A stretch of DNA of 64,000 nt from Deltaproteobacteria bacterium. GTDB taxonomy: Bacteria > Myxococcota_A > UBA9160 > UBA4427. The translations under genes were made by a program, and so were the position numbers. Where the stretch lies: assembly GCA_016713665.1 (NCBI GenBank), contig JADJOR010000001.1, forward strand, positions 744,001 through 808,000, read 5' to 3'. Below the pieces are notes generated by a model. The model made no database searches. It was not told where the DNA came from and was given only the letters and a program-made list of their open reading frames with translations. Below are positions 17,920 through 26,408 of this stretch, piece by piece; positions within the stretch are counted from its first letter, which is position 1, and each line of letters starts with the position of its first letter.

Positions 17920-18855
17920 ATGGCCGACCCGAATCCCGCGATCCTCGGCGGAACGCTGCTCCCGAACGTGCTCGAGCTCTCCCCCCGCGTCGGGGTCGCC
18001 CTCGGCCAGAACCCCTCCATGTTCACCGGCCCCGGGACCAACACCTACCTCGTCGGCCTCGGGAAGAAGCGTCTGCTCGTCGACACCGGCTCCGGGCTCG
18101 AGGCCTACATGCCCGTCCTCGAAGAGGCCCTCGCCCGCGTCGGCTGCGTCGGCCTCGAGGGCATCGTGCTCACCCACGCCCATCCCGACCACATCGGCGG
18201 CGTCGACCAGATCCGCGCCCATTTCGGCGAGATGCCGGTCTACAAGCGGCCGTGGCCGAGCGAGACGGGGCTCTCCGGGCCGGGGGGCGGTGTCAGCCCG
18301 ATCTCGGTCGCGGAGCCCGATCGGCAGGCGCATTGCCGGCTCGAGCGGATCGACCACGGCGACGTCGTCGAGACCGAGGGTGCACGGCTGCGTGCCGTCT
18401 ACACGCCGGGCCACGCGCCGGATCATCTCTGCTATGTGCTCGAGGAGGAGGGGAACCTCTTCAGCGGGGACAACGTGCTCGGCGTCGGGACGACGGTGAT
18501 CCCGGGCGGCTCGGGGGATCTCGGCGACTACATGGCCTCCCTCGATCGCCTGCTCGCGGAGAAGCCGAATCAGATCTACCCGGCCCATGGACCGCGCATC
18601 GATCGCGGCGTCGCGAAGATCGAGGAGTACATCGCCCATCGCCGCGAGCGCGAGCGACAGATCGTGGCGGCGCTGGCGGAAGGCCTCCAGGACGTGCCGG
18701 CGATCGTCCGGCGGATCTACGTCGGCTACCCCGAGAGCCTGTTCGCGGCGGCGGGGCAATCCGTCACGGCCCATCTGCTGAAGCTCGAGCGCGAGGGCCG
18801 CGCGCGGCGCAGCGAAGCGGCCGACGGGAGCCTGCTCTGGGCGCTGGTCGCGTAG
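17920..18855 (+). CDS. metallo-beta-lactamase-fold hydrolase (LACTB2-like)
   Basis: 311 residues. The MBL zinc motif is THAHPDHIGG, with further ligands at TPGHAPDHLCY, FSGDNVLG and YPAHGPRI. A C-terminal winged-helix segment (QSVTAHLLKLEREGRARRSE) as in the LACTB2/beta-lactamase-like 2 group, whose characterised human member is an RNase; the bacterial role is not settled. The ATG is preceded by GAGAGGAGC with good spacing. It follows pmbA by 32 bases and may be co-transcribed. Confidence 0.88.
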   Translation: MADPNPAILGGTLLPNVLELSPRVGVALGQNPSMFTGPGTNTYLVGLGKKRLLVDTGSGLEAYMPVLEEALARVGCVGLEGIVLTHAHPDHIGGVDQIRAHFGEMPVYKRPWPSETGLSGPGGGVSPISVAEPDRQAHCRLERIDHGDVVETEGARLRAVYTPGHAPDHLCYVLEEEGNLFSGDNVLGVGTTVIPGGSGDLGDYMASLDRLLAEKPNQIYPAHGPRIDRGVAKIEEYIAHRRERERQIVAALAEGLQDVPAIVRRIYVGYPESLFAAAGQSVTAHLLKLEREGRARRSEAADGSLLWALVA

Positions 18856-18959
18856 GCGAGTTCGATCTATCACTTCCCCGGGCTCCTCGGGCGCCCGGTC
18901 GGATCGAGCCGATCGAATCCGTCTGATCGAGGCCATCGGGTCGGAACGCGGAGGACCGC

Positions 18960-19961
18960 ATGCGCTGGGAGCGGAAGGACCGGAGCGAGAACCTCGAGGA
19001 TCGCCGCGGCGAGAGCGAGGGCGGTCTGCCCGGCGGCTTTCCCGGCGGTCTCCCGGGGCAACACACCGGACAGCGCGGTGGACAACGGATCGGCATCCCG
19101 ATTCCTCGCGGCCGAAACGGGCGCTTCAGCCTGACCGGCCTGCTCGTGATGCTCCTCGTGATGTGGTTCCTCGGGATCAATCCGCTCACGCTGCTGGGCG
19201 GGGCGGGGGGCGTCGGGGGCGGCTTCGACGGCATGCCCGACTCGACGACGACGGGCCTGGGCGGCACGGACTTCGAGCCGGAGGGGAGCGGAGCGTCCGG
19301 GTCGGGCGGCCCCGGCGCGCTCCCGAGCGACACGACACCCGACGAAGAGAAGCAGGTCGACTTCGTCTCCTTCGTGCTCGACGACCTGCAGACGACCTGG
19401 GGCCAGCTCCTGCCCGACTATCGCGCCGCGAAGCTCGTGCTCTTCCGGGAGGCGACGCGCTCGGGCTGTGGCGTCGGCCAGCGGGAGATGGGCCCCTTCT
19501 ACTGCCCCGCCGACGAGAAGGTCTACGTCGATCTCGCCTTCTACGACGACCTGCGCGCCCGCTTCGGCGCGCCCGGCGACTTCGCGCAGGCCTACGTCCT
19601 GGCCCACGAGATCGGCCACCACGTCCAGGCGCTGACCGGCATCGAGCGTCAGGTCCGTGCCGAGCAGCAGCGCCGCCCGGATCGCGCCAACGCGCTCTCC
19701 GTCCGCATGGAGCTCCAGGCCGATTGCCTGGCGGGCGTCTGGGGCCATCAGGCCGGTCGACGCGAGGTCCTCGAGCCGGGCGACATCGAGGAGGGCCTGC
19801 GCGCCGCGGCGGCGATCGGCGACGATCGGATCCAGAAGATGTCGGGCCGCGGCGTGCACCCCGAATCCTTCACCCACGGCTCCTCCACGGAACGCAAGCA
19901 GTGGCTCGAGCGGGGCCTCGCGAGCGGGAACCCCGACGACTGTGACACCTTCGGCTCTTGA
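18960..19961 (+). CDS. YpfJ-type neutral zinc metallopeptidase
   Basis: 333 residues of the YpfJ / neutral zinc metallopeptidase family (PF04228). Start MRWERKDRSENLEDRRGE, then a Gly-rich stretch, a membrane span (LTGLLVMLLVMWFLGINPL) and the soluble domain with Cys pairs. The zinc motif HEIGHH is at about residue 216, with a family Glu in RMELQADCLAGVWGHQAG. End matches the family: SFTHGSSTERKQWLERGLAS. Preceded by AACGCGGAGGACCGC. Substrate unknown. Confidence 0.93.
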   Translation: MRWERKDRSENLEDRRGESEGGLPGGFPGGLPGQHTGQRGGQRIGIPIPRGRNGRFSLTGLLVMLLVMWFLGINPLTLLGGAGGVGGGFDGMPDSTTTGLGGTDFEPEGSGASGSGGPGALPSDTTPDEEKQVDFVSFVLDDLQTTWGQLLPDYRAAKLVLFREATRSGCGVGQREMGPFYCPADEKVYVDLAFYDDLRARFGAPGDFAQAYVLAHEIGHHVQALTGIERQVRAEQQRRPDRANALSVRMELQADCLAGVWGHQAGRREVLEPGDIEEGLRAAAAIGDDRIQKMSGRGVHPESFTHGSSTERKQWLERGLASGNPDDCDTFGS

Positions 19962-20016
19962 GAGAGAGTCGAGCGCGGCCCGGGCGACGCGTCCCCGAGC
20001 CGGAGGAGTGCATGCG

Positions 20017-20394
20017 ATGACCGGTCTGGCCGAAGTCTTCCGACGTTATGCGGCGTTCGTGAGCGCGAACGACGTCGCGGGGATCGTCTCGCTCTACGCC
20101 CCGAACGCGACGATCCAGATCCCGGTCGGCGGCCCGGTCCATGCCGGAATCGATCAGGTCCGCGCCTTCTACCGGGACAACGAGCTTGCGCGCAAGCTCG
20201 AGATCACCGGCCCCGCCTGCATCGCCGGGCGCGAGGGCGCGGTCCCGATGTGCGCGACGATCGCCCGGGACGGCGAGCTGCTCGAGGTCGACGTCATCGA
20301 CGTCGCCGAGCTCGACGAGGCCGGACGCCTGCTCAAGCTGCGCGCCTTCTTCGATCTCGCCGGCGCCCGCAAGCTCGGCCGGGCGGAGGCGTGA
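20017..20394 (+). CDS. ketosteroid-isomerase-like (NTF2-fold) protein lacking the catalytic base
   Basis: 125-residue NTF2-fold protein that closely follows bacterial delta5-3-ketosteroid isomerase: RRYAAFVSANDVAGIVSLY aligns with the KSI N terminus, ATIQIPVGG with the KSI segment ATVEDPVGS, and the end with MRALF (here LRAFF). The oxyanion Tyr is kept (Y11, KSI Tyr14) and an Asp sits where Asp99 is expected (about D95), but the general base Asp38 is Ile (I35). It is therefore unlikely to be a standard isomerase; binding or another reaction is possible. ATG chosen because GGAGGAG lies 10 bases upstream. Its stop region overlaps or abuts the P450 start. Confidence 0.85.
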   Translation: MTGLAEVFRRYAAFVSANDVAGIVSLYAPNATIQIPVGGPVHAGIDQVRAFYRDNELARKLEITGPACIAGREGAVPMCATIARDGELLEVDVIDVAELDEAGRLLKLRAFFDLAGARKLGRAEA

Positions 20395-20396
20395 CG

Positions 20397-21608
20397 ATGA
20401 GCGCCGCCCCCACGACGACCGGTCCCGAAGCGCCCTTCATCGACACGCTCTCGGCGGAGTACGACTCCGACATCCATGCTGCCCACCGCCGCGCGCGAGA
20501 GAGCGCCTTCTACGCGCGGACGCCGCTCGGCCTCATCTTCCTCGACTACGAAGCCGTCCACTGGCTGCTCCACGAGCGCCGCTTCCGGCTCCAGGGCAAC
20601 GACGCCCTCGACCTCGCCGGCATCCCGGCGGGTCCGCTGCGCGACTGGTTCGGGAAGATCCTCTCGAACAAGGAAGGCGCGCCCCACCAGCGGCTGCGGC
20701 GCCTCGTCTCGCGCGCCTTCACGCCGCGCCAGATCGACCGCCTGCGCCCGATGATGCGGGCGACGGCGCAGGAGTTCATCGACTCCCTCGCCGAACGCCA
20801 CGCGAGCGAGTTCGTCGAGGACTTCGCGGCGCCCTACCCCGTCCGCGTGATCGGCTCGCTGCTCGGTGTGCCGGCCAGCGACTTCGCCCGCTTCCACGCC
20901 TGGTCCCGCGATCTCTCCCTCGCCTTCGGCTCGCGGATCGCGAGCGAGCGGCCGCGGATCGAGGCCGCGCTCGGCAATCTCTGCGACTACGCCGACGGGC
21001 TCGTCGCGCGCCTGCGGCGAAAGCCGGGCGAGGATTTGACCTCGGCCCTGATCGCCCTCGAGTCCGCCGGCGGCGAATTCCTCGACCCCGACGAGCTGCG
21101 CGCGATGATCACGGTCCTGATCTTCGGCGGGCAGGACACGACCCAGTGTCAGATCGCCTGCTCGATCGCGACCTTCGCGCGCCACCCCGACGCGTGGCAT
21201 TTCCTCGCCGCCCATCCCGAGCACGCCATGCGCGCCGCCGAGGAATGCCTGCGCTTCGAGGGCTCCGGCTCCGGCAACCCGCGCACCGCCCTCGAGGACA
21301 TCGACTACCGCGGCCTCCACATCCCCGCCGGCACCGTCGTCCTGCCGTCGGCCCCCGCCGCGAACCGCGACCCGAAGGTCTACCCCGACCCCGACCGCTT
21401 CGACCTGCTCCGCGAGCACGACCAGCCCCAGCTGACCTTCGGCGGCGGCGTGCATTTCTGTCTGGGCGCGTCGCTCGCGCGCTTCGAGATCGGCGAGGTC
21501 CTGCCGATGCTCGCGAAGCGCATACCGGAGCTCGCGCTCGACGGTCCGATCGAATGGCGACGGGGGTCGTTGATCCGGGGTCCGGAACGGCTACCGATCA
21601 CGTTCTGA
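20397..21608 (+). CDS. cytochrome P450
   Basis: Soluble bacterial P450 of 403 residues. I-helix oxygen motif FGGQDTTQ; ExxR as ECLR; heme loop FGGGVHFCLGASLAR with the Cys ligand. Substrate side regions: RRLVSRAFTPRQIDRLRP (C-helix). GTG 20391, which overlaps the upstream stop, is an equally possible start. It forms a two-gene unit with the KSI-like gene, suggesting oxidation of a steroid or terpenoid; that is inference. A ferredoxin (47 kb) and a reductase (57 kb) in the window could supply electrons. Confidence 0.93.
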   Translation: MSAAPTTTGPEAPFIDTLSAEYDSDIHAAHRRARESAFYARTPLGLIFLDYEAVHWLLHERRFRLQGNDALDLAGIPAGPLRDWFGKILSNKEGAPHQRLRRLVSRAFTPRQIDRLRPMMRATAQEFIDSLAERHASEFVEDFAAPYPVRVIGSLLGVPASDFARFHAWSRDLSLAFGSRIASERPRIEAALGNLCDYADGLVARLRRKPGEDLTSALIALESAGGEFLDPDELRAMITVLIFGGQDTTQCQIACSIATFARHPDAWHFLAAHPEHAMRAAEECLRFEGSGSGNPRTALEDIDYRGLHIPAGTVVLPSAPAANRDPKVYPDPDRFDLLREHDQPQLTFGGGVHFCLGASLARFEIGEVLPMLAKRIPELALDGPIEWRRGSLIRGPERLPITF

Positions 21609-21857
21609 GCGCAGCCGACTCTCGAAATACGAAGACGAGCAGTTCAGCTCACCGCGATTCCGTTCACGCGGTCACGCACCCCGTCCGCCGCCCCGGAACC
21701 ACCTCGACCGGCGGATCACCGGCGAATCCGCGCCACCGCCAGCCGCCGAGCGCAACCCCGGTCGACGCGCCCGGCACGAGCCGGCGGCTGGCGAACGCCA
21801 GCAGGCGGCGCACACCGGGACGGCCCCGACCCCGGAGTCGTCCGGTGCATCCGCTTC

Positions 21858-22886
21858 CTAGAGCCAATCCGGCGCAGGTAGCCCCTTCTCCTTCAAGAAG
21901 GCGGAATTCCACATCTTGCTCTGATAGCGGGTCCCCGAATCGCAGAGGATCGTCACGATCGTGTGCCCGGGGCCCATCTGCTGCGCCATGCGCAGCGCGC
22001 CGGCGACGTTGACCCCCGACGAGCCGCCGAGGCAGAGCCCCTCCTGCTTCAGCAGGTCGAACGCGATCGGGAGCCACTCGTCGTCCGGGATCTGATAGGC
22101 GACGTCGATCGGCGCGCCCTCGAGGTTCGCCGTGATGCGGCCCTGGCCGATGCCCTCGGAGATCGACGTGCCCTCGGCCTTGAGCTCGCCGTGGGTGTAG
22201 TAGTGGTAGAGCGCGGCGCCCATCGGATCGGCGAGGCCGATCGTGACCTTCGCGTTGCGCTCCTTGAGGGCCAGGCCGACACCGGCGATCGTGCCCCCGG
22301 TTCCTGCTGAGCAGACGAAGCCGTCGACGCGGCCCCCCGTCTGCTCCCAGATCTCGACGCCCGTCGTCCGGCGATGGCCCTCGCGGTTCGCGACGTTGTC
22401 GAACTGGTTCGCCCAGACCGCGCCCTGCGGCAGCGTCGCGGCGAGCTCCTCGGCGAGGCGCCGGGAGACGTGGACGTAGTTGCCGGGATCCTTGTAGGGC
22501 TTCGCGGGGACCTCGCGCAGATCCGCCCCGCAGAGCCGGAGCATGTCCTTCTTCTCCTGGCTTTGCGTATCGGGGATGACGATCACGGTCTTGTAGCCGC
22601 GGGCGTTGCCGACGAGGGCGAGACCGATGCCGGTATTGCCGGCGGTCCCCTCGACGATCGTCCCGCCGGGCCGGAGCAGCCCCTTCGCCTCGGCGTCCTC
22701 GACGATCGCGAGCGCGGCGCGGTCCTTGACCGAGCCGCCCGGATTGAGGAACTCCGCCTTGCCGAGGATCTCGCAGCCCGTCTCGCGGGAGGCCCGCTCG
22801 AGGCGGATCAGCGGCGTCCGACCGATCGAGCCGAGGAAGCCGCTCCGCACGTCCATCGTCGGGTCCATCGTCATCGTGATCGCCAT
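21858..22886 (-). CDS. cysK: cysteine synthase (O-acetylserine sulfhydrylase family)
   Basis: PLP enzyme joining sulfide with O-acetylserine to make cysteine. 342 residues. PLP lysine K54 in NPGGSVKDR; substrate loop EGTAGNTGIGLAL; phosphate loop CSAGTGGTIAGV; C-terminal LGGSSGVNVAGAL. It contains the insert LKAEGTSISEGIGQGRITAN, seen in a long-form group. The start may be at an internal ATG (MDPTMDV). Last gene of the sulfite reductase operon, 24 bases after DUF934, so sulfide from CysI is passed to it. Confidence 0.93.
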   Translation of the reverse strand: MAITMTMDPTMDVRSGFLGSIGRTPLIRLERASRETGCEILGKAEFLNPGGSVKDRAALAIVEDAEAKGLLRPGGTIVEGTAGNTGIGLALVGNARGYKTVIVIPDTQSQEKKDMLRLCGADLREVPAKPYKDPGNYVHVSRRLAEELAATLPQGAVWANQFDNVANREGHRRTTGVEIWEQTGGRVDGFVCSAGTGGTIAGVGLALKERNAKVTIGLADPMGAALYHYYTHGELKAEGTSISEGIGQGRITANLEGAPIDVAYQIPDDEWLPIAFDLLKQEGLCLGGSSGVNVAGALRMAQQMGPGHTIVTILCDSGTRYQSKMWNSAFLKEKGLPAPDWL

Positions 22887-22910
22887 CGCCCTCGCCGCCG
22901 AGAGTGCCGC

Positions 22911-23417
22911 CTAACGCCGCCCGAGCCGGCGATCGATCGCCGTCGCCCGGCCGTCGCCCGTCGGCTGATAGACCACGCGGACCTCGCCGACGACGGCGCG
23001 GAACTCCTCGAGCGCCTTCGGGCTCTTCATCTCGAAGGTGTCGAAGCCGCTGCGGAGCATGAAGGGGAGCTGCTCGCAGAGCACGTCGCCGATCGCCCGG
23101 AGCTCGCCCTTGTAGCCGTATCGCTCCCGGAGCAGGCGCGCCGACGAGAAGGCACGACCGTCCGAGAAGACCGGGAAGTCGAGGGCGACGAGCGCCAGCC
23201 GATCGAGCTCGTTCGAGATCGCGGCGGGCGTCTGATTCGACGCCAGCCAGACACCGAGGGGCGCCTTGCGGGCGAGCAGCGCCGCCCGCTCCTTCTCGAA
23301 GCGGACGAGCGAAACGAGCACCGCCCCCTCCGCCGGCAACGCCGCGTCGTCCGCGAGGCGCACGAAGCGATCCTCGACGAGGGCCGGTCCGTCCGTTCGG
23401 CTCTCAAGCAGCGCCAT
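22911..23417 (-). CDS. DUF934 protein associated with sulfite reductase
   Basis: 168 residues of the DUF934 family (COG3749), usually found directly after cysI. Typical features: PLGVWLASNQTPAAISNELD, LVALDFPVFSDGRAFSSARL, LRERYGYKGELRAIGDVL and FMLRSGFDTFEMK. Overlaps the end of cysI by 14 bases, so it is probably translated in step with it. Biochemical role unknown; context ties it to sulfite reduction. Confidence 0.88.
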   Translation of the reverse strand: MALLESRTDGPALVEDRFVRLADDAALPAEGAVLVSLVRFEKERAALLARKAPLGVWLASNQTPAAISNELDRLALVALDFPVFSDGRAFSSARLLRERYGYKGELRAIGDVLCEQLPFMLRSGFDTFEMKSPKALEEFRAVVGEVRVVYQPTGDGRATAIDRRLGRR

Positions 23418-25059
23418 ATACCCGCTCCTTGAACGGATCCTGACCGATGCGGCGGTAGGTCTCGATGAAGGTCTCGCCGGCGTTCCGATGAGCGAGATAG
23501 GTATCGACGATCTTCTCGACGACGTCGACGACCTCGTCCGCAGAGAAGCCCCGCCCGAGGATGCGACCGAGGGCGGCGTCCTCCGAGGCCGAGCCGCCGA
23601 TCTGGACCTGATAGTGCTCCTCGCCCTTGCGATCGACGCCGAGGATGCCGATGTGGCCGACGTGATGATGGCCGCAGGCGTTGATGCAGCCCGAGCTCTT
23701 GATCTGCATCTCCCCGATCAGCTCGAGGCGGTCGCGGTCGGCGAAGCGCTCCGTGATCCGCTCGGCGATCGGGATCGAGCGCGCGTTCGCGAGGGAGCAG
23801 TAGTCGAGCCCCGGGCACGCGATGATGTCGGAGATCAGCCCGATGTTCGATGCGGCGAGACCCGCCGCGGCGAGCCGGTCGTAGAGCTCGGGCAGACGGT
23901 CGCGCTCGACGTGGGGCAGCACGAGGTTCTGGGCATGGGTCACGCGGATCTCGCCGAAGCTGAAGGCGTCGGCGAGGTCGGCGACGACGTCCATCTGCTC
24001 GGCCGTCGCGTCGCCCGGCGGCTTCCCGATCGGCTTCAACGAGATGTTCGCGATCGCATAGCCCGAGACCTTGTGGGCGGCGACGTTGTGCCGGACCCAG
24101 GCTGCGAAGTCGCGGTCGCGGGCGATGCGCGCCTCGGTCGCGGGCGCCGTCTTCGAGAGCACGCGGAACGCCGGCGGCTCGAAGTGGCGGGCGATCCGGT
24201 CGACCTCCTGCTTCGGCAGCTTGAGCGCCGAGTCCTTGATCTGCAGCCACTCCGCCTCGACGAGGCGGGTAAACTCCTCGGCGCCCGTCTCGTGGACCGT
24301 CACCTTGATGCGCGCCTTGAACTTGTTGTCGCGGCGGCCGAGCTGGTTGTAGACGCGCAGGATCGCCTCGAGATACGAGAGCAGATCCTCCTTCGGGAGG
24401 AAGGGCCGGATCGTCTTTCCGATGAACGGCGTACGGCCGAGTCCGCCGCCGACGATCACCTCGAAGCCCGCCTGCCCCGCGCCATCGCGGCGCATGATCA
24501 GCCCGATGTCGTGGACCTTGACCGCCGCGCGATCGGCCTCGCTCCCGGTCACCGCGATCTTGAACTTGCGCGGCAGGAAGGAGAACTCCGGATGCAGGGT
24601 CGACCACTGCCGGATGATCTCGCACCAGATGCGCGGATCCTCGATCTCGCCCTCGGCGGCCCCGGCGTACTGGTCCGAGGTCACGTTGCGGATGCAGTTG
24701 CCGCTGGTCTGGATGGCATGCATCTCGACCGAGGCGAGCTCGGCGAGGATGTCGGGCGTCTCCTCGAGCTTCGGCCAGTTGAACTGCATGTTGTGCCGGG
24801 TCGTGAAGTGGCCGTAGCCCTTGTCGTAGCGGCGCGCGATGTAGGCGAGCTTGCGCATCTGGCGCGCGTCGAGGGTGCCGTAGGGGATCGCGATGCGGAG
24901 CATGTAGGCGTGGAGCTGGAGGTAGAGACCGTTCATCAGCCGCAGCGGCCGGAACTGGTCTTCCGTCAGCTCGCCCGCGAGTCGTCGCTCGACCTGTCGG
25001 CGGAACTGGGCCACCCGATCCTGGACCAGCGCGTGGTCGTATTCGTCGTAGTGGTACAT
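23404..25059 (-). CDS. cysI: sulfite reductase hemoprotein (CysI-type)
   Basis: Siroheme/4Fe-4S enzyme reducing sulfite to sulfide. 551 residues, two ferrite-reductase-like halves. Siroheme side: FTTRHNMQFNWPKLEE and NCIRNVTSDQYAGA. Cluster ligands: CPGLDYC (C-x5-C) and CINAC (C-x3-C). ATG 25059 (MYHYDEYDHALVQDR) is chosen because it is the usual family start and sits 5 bases after the upstream gene. No flavoprotein CysJ or CysH is in the window. A nitrite reductase cannot be fully excluded, but the DUF2849/DUF934/cysK context favours sulfite. Confidence 0.92.
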   Translation of the reverse strand: MYHYDEYDHALVQDRVAQFRRQVERRLAGELTEDQFRPLRLMNGLYLQLHAYMLRIAIPYGTLDARQMRKLAYIARRYDKGYGHFTTRHNMQFNWPKLEETPDILAELASVEMHAIQTSGNCIRNVTSDQYAGAAEGEIEDPRIWCEIIRQWSTLHPEFSFLPRKFKIAVTGSEADRAAVKVHDIGLIMRRDGAGQAGFEVIVGGGLGRTPFIGKTIRPFLPKEDLLSYLEAILRVYNQLGRRDNKFKARIKVTVHETGAEEFTRLVEAEWLQIKDSALKLPKQEVDRIARHFEPPAFRVLSKTAPATEARIARDRDFAAWVRHNVAAHKVSGYAIANISLKPIGKPPGDATAEQMDVVADLADAFSFGEIRVTHAQNLVLPHVERDRLPELYDRLAAAGLAASNIGLISDIIACPGLDYCSLANARSIPIAERITERFADRDRLELIGEMQIKSSGCINACGHHHVGHIGILGVDRKGEEHYQVQIGGSASEDAALGRILGRGFSADEVVDVVEKIVDTYLAHRNAGETFIETYRRIGQDPFKERVYGAA

Positions 25060-25064
25060 CTCGT

Positions 25065-25385
25065 CTAGACCTCCCGGGCCTCGGCTTGCTTGCCGAGATC
25101 CGTTCGCACCGTCGGCCCCTGGCAGCGGATCCGCTCGCGGTAGAGCGTCGGACGCAGCCCCTCCGCCGTCCGCTCGACCTCGATCAGATAGGGCTCGATC
25201 ACCTTTTGCTCCTGCCGCGCGGCCGCGACGCCGAGGGCGAGCAGCTCCTGCGCCCGGGCGTCGTCCGAGGCCACGCTCGCCTGCTCGAGGCGGAGCTTCC
25301 ACTCGCCCTGCAGGCTGCCCGGAGCAGCCGCCAGGAATACGACCAGCCCGTCCGACAGGCGATTGGCGATCACCACCTGATCCAT
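25065..25385 (-). CDS. DUF2849 protein associated with sulfite reductase
   Basis: 106 residues from ATG 25385 (MDQVVIANRLSDGLVVFLAA), preceded by GAGGTCGAGG; an upstream ATG at 25406 would add 7 residues. Matches DUF2849, a small family commonly encoded just before cysI in proteobacteria. The conserved N-terminal strand and GEWKLRLEQASVA are visible. First gene of the DUF2849-cysI-DUF934-cysK operon. Function unknown. Confidence 0.85.
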   Translation of the reverse strand: MDQVVIANRLSDGLVVFLAAAPGSLQGEWKLRLEQASVASDDARAQELLALGVAAARQEQKVIEPYLIEVERTAEGLRPTLYRERIRCQGPTVRTDLGKQAEAREV

Positions 25386-25539
25386 GTCCTCGACCTCTTC
25401 TCCCATCAAAACTTCATCCGGGCAGGCGCGCGCAACCCGGGCGCCTCGGATCGAAGGCTGACCCGGGCCGCCGCCACGCGGCCGGCGCGGGCGCGAAAGC
25501 CTTCTTCACGGCGCTCAAAAACACGTGGAAATTCGATGT

Positions 25540-25558
25540 CTTGCATGCAGAGTGCAAG
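25540..25558. promoter_or_regulatory. inverted repeat between the sulfite reductase operon and maf
   Basis: CTTGCA-7-TGCAAG, a perfect 6-base dyad in the ~310-base divergent intergenic region between the cys operon (minus) and maf (plus). Its size and spacing would suit a LysR-type or other dimeric regulator. No regulator gene is adjacent. Nothing else recognisable was seen in this gap. Confidence 0.3.
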
Positions 25559-25696
25559 GCGCGGCCGAGCGTAGTCAAAGGCCCCGGCCTTGGCAACGAA
25601 TCGGGCGTCCAGCGGCGGCGGCCGGGGCGCGGCCGATCCCCGGGCCGAGGGACGGCCGTGCTTGACGATCCGGGGTCGCGTCGTTACCTCGCCTTC

Positions 25697-26344
25697 GTGT
25701 ACGACCGCGAGATCGATCCCCCGACCCCGAGCAAGCCGACGAGCGCCTCCAGCTGCCTGGTCCTCGCGAGTGCTTCGCCGCGCCGACGGGAGATCCTCGC
25801 AGAGGCCGGTCTGCGCTTTTCCGTCGAGCCCTCGACGATCGACGAGCAGCCCCGACCCGGCGAGGGGCCTCTCGCCCTGGTCGAGCGCCTCGCCCGGGAG
25901 AAGGCCCTCGATGTCGCCCACGCCCTGGCGGCGGGCCCGGCGCGACCGGTGCTCGGCGCGGACACGATCGTCGTCGTCGACGGCGAGATCCTCGGCAAGC
26001 CCCGGGACGAGGCGCACGCGATCGAGATGCTCACGCGGCTGACGGGGCGCGGCCACGAGGTCTCGACCGGCATCGCCCTCGCCTGGACCGATGGTCGCGC
26101 CCTCGCCGCCGAGGTCGTGACGACCCGCGTCGTGATGCGCGCGGCTTCGTCGCAGGAGATCGCCGACTACGTTGCCCTCGGCGAGTCCCTCGACAAGGCC
26201 GGCGGCTACGCGCTCCAGGGCGGGGCAAGCCGCTTCGTGACGGCGGTCGTCGGCAGCCGCACGAACGTGATCGGGCTCCCTCTCGAAGAGACCCTCGCGC
26301 TGCTCGAGCGCGCCGGTGCGCGTCGCTTCGCCGACGCCGGATGA
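25697..26344 (+). CDS. maf: Maf-family nucleotide pyrophosphatase
   Basis: House-cleaning pyrophosphatase acting on dTTP/UTP or modified nucleotides. 215 residues. Signature LVLASASPRRREILAEAGL, then LGADTIVVVDGEILGKPRDE and GGYALQGGASRFVTAVVGS, all conserved Maf regions. GTG 25697 is the nearest start before the core; an in-frame ATG at 25541 would add 52 poorly conserved residues. Followed closely by yggS. Confidence 0.92.
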   Translation: MYDREIDPPTPSKPTSASSCLVLASASPRRREILAEAGLRFSVEPSTIDEQPRPGEGPLALVERLAREKALDVAHALAAGPARPVLGADTIVVVDGEILGKPRDEAHAIEMLTRLTGRGHEVSTGIALAWTDGRALAAEVVTTRVVMRAASSQEIADYVALGESLDKAGGYALQGGASRFVTAVVGSRTNVIGLPLEETLALLERAGARRFADAG

Positions 26345-26385
26345 GCCGGATGAGCCGGATGACCAGGATCGACCGGATGAGCTGG
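26341..26385 (+). repeat. 9-base imperfect tandem repeat at the maf/yggS junction
   Basis: Five units of ATGAGCCGG or close variants (two perfect copies, then ATGACCAGG, ATCGACCGG, ATGAGCTGG), beginning inside the maf stop codon. If yggS starts upstream (GTG 26316), it would encode a DEP/DRP-rich N-terminal extension; otherwise it is untranslated leader. Confidence 0.75.
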
Positions 26386-26408
26386 ATCGGCCGCACGAGC
26401 AGCGCGAG

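Noticed and set aside
20017..20394. Active ketosteroid isomerase
   Set aside because: The catalytic Asp38 equivalent is Ile; only the fold and part of the site are kept.
21609..21857. Possible small gene between the P450 and cysK
   Set aside because: No frame with a ribosome site or recognisable protein; 249 bases with no clear terminator or repeat. Left unannotated.
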